54,148 nt of DNA. Origin: Burkholderiaceae bacterium. GTDB taxonomy: Bacteria > Pseudomonadota > Gammaproteobacteria > Burkholderiales > Burkholderiaceae_C. The position numbers and the translations under genes were made by a program. The notes below the pieces were generated by a model that saw only the letters and a list, made by a program, of their open reading frames with translations, did no database searches and had not been told where the DNA came from. The DNA is taken from assembly GCA_024710165.1 (NCBI GenBank), contig JANJVG010000092.1:1-54148 (forward strand), in the 5' to 3' direction. Below are positions 54,008 to 54,148 of the stretch, one piece after another. How positions within the stretch are numbered: position 1 is the stretch's first letter; each line of letters begins with the position of its first letter.

Positions 54008-54148
54008 CGCAGATTCAACTACAAAGTGCACCGAATTTCAGTGTAACGGACGAATCTCCAAGCCAATGAACACCTCGTGGGGAGTGCGGTAGTTGAGGCA
54101 CTTGCGGGGTCGGTGGTTGAGCCGGTAGAGCGCATCGTCAACTTCGTG
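54008..54148 (-). mobile_element. IS30-family insertion sequence, one end only
   Basis: The end of an insertion sequence runs off the window. The transposase C-terminus is readable (see next entry); between its stop and repeat copy G lies AGATTCAACTACAAAGTGCA, which has the look of an IS30-type terminal inverted repeat. The exact outer end is uncertain by several bases because the other end is outside the window. Confidence 0.6.
54038..54148 (-). CDS. IS30-family transposase, C-terminal fragment
   Basis: 36 residues plus the stop are visible on the minus strand; the rest lies outside the window. The sequence includes LYRLNHRPRKCLNYRTPHEV, the highly characteristic C-terminal motif of IS30-type DDE transposases (LNxRPRKxLxYxTPxEV), ending in RPLH and TGA at 54038-54040. 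It is too short to judge whether the element is intact. Confidence 0.85.
   Translation of the reverse strand, partial: HEVDDALYRLNHRPRKCLNYRTPHEVFIGLEIRPLH

Overview
The window looks like chromosomal DNA of a high-GC beta-proteobacterium, most likely a Comamonadaceae member close to Acidovorax. That is inferred from the strong G/C third-position bias, a PhaM-type polyhydroxybutyrate granule protein, a contiguous recC-recB-recD operon, DUF2946 plus PCu(A)C copper genes, and seven copies of a short AT-rich repeat (core ATAGC-N5-AGCGCTT). No rRNA, tRNA, CRISPR array, prophage or integrase was seen. About 40 protein genes are called, and no gap without a gene exceeds about 285 bases.

Layout. 1-3431: the 3' part of transketolase (tkt), a lower-GC gene for an exported ASH/choice-of-anchor-D-like protein, and gapA with a good intrinsic terminator. 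3481-12736: recC, recB and recD joined by 4-base overlaps; recC carries an in-frame copy of the dispersed repeat. 12789-14762: a DUF2946 protein, a PCu(A)C copper chaperone and PhaM. 14892-23693: four signalling genes on one strand (FIST sensor, NarL-type response regulator, methyl-accepting chemotaxis protein, 1488-residue PAS/GAF/GGDEF/EAL protein). 23697-27123: a gene remnant, a helix-turn-helix regulator, a small membrane protein and an LplT-PlsC fusion for phospholipid recycling. 27136-34741: a type I restriction-modification locus in the order hsdM, hsdS, DUF3800 gene, hsdR. 34778-40529: a saccharopine-dehydrogenase-like oxidoreductase, two small envelope proteins, a coiled-coil membrane protein with two zinc ribbons, a DUF3597 protein, a glutathione S-transferase and an MFS transporter. 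40538-41184: a vapBC toxin-antitoxin pair with a palindromic operator. 41302-48106: tgt, a universal stress protein, an unknown protein, pldA, rep and an AEC transporter. 48302-53785: a lipoprotein oligopeptidase B, a DUF985 cupin, a lipoprotein S33 hydrolase and a GNAT-Rnk fusion. 54038-54148: the 3' end of an IS30-family transposase running off the window.

Functional links. RecBCD and Rep serve DNA repair and replication. The hsd locus and RecBCD are both barriers to foreign DNA. The DUF3800 gene is translationally coupled to hsdS and separated from hsdR by a hairpin-bearing gap, so it may be an accessory part of the restriction system. The signalling block could join an extracytoplasmic or small-molecule cue to chemotaxis and cyclic-di-GMP, but this rests on gene order only. 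The repeat family overlaps or abuts the 3' ends of several genes, supplying or touching stop codons, and once is translated inside recC.

No wholly new system is proven. The best candidates for follow-up are the DUF3800-containing hsd operon, the translated repeat in recC, the GNAT-Rnk fusion and the zinc-ribbon coiled-coil membrane protein.
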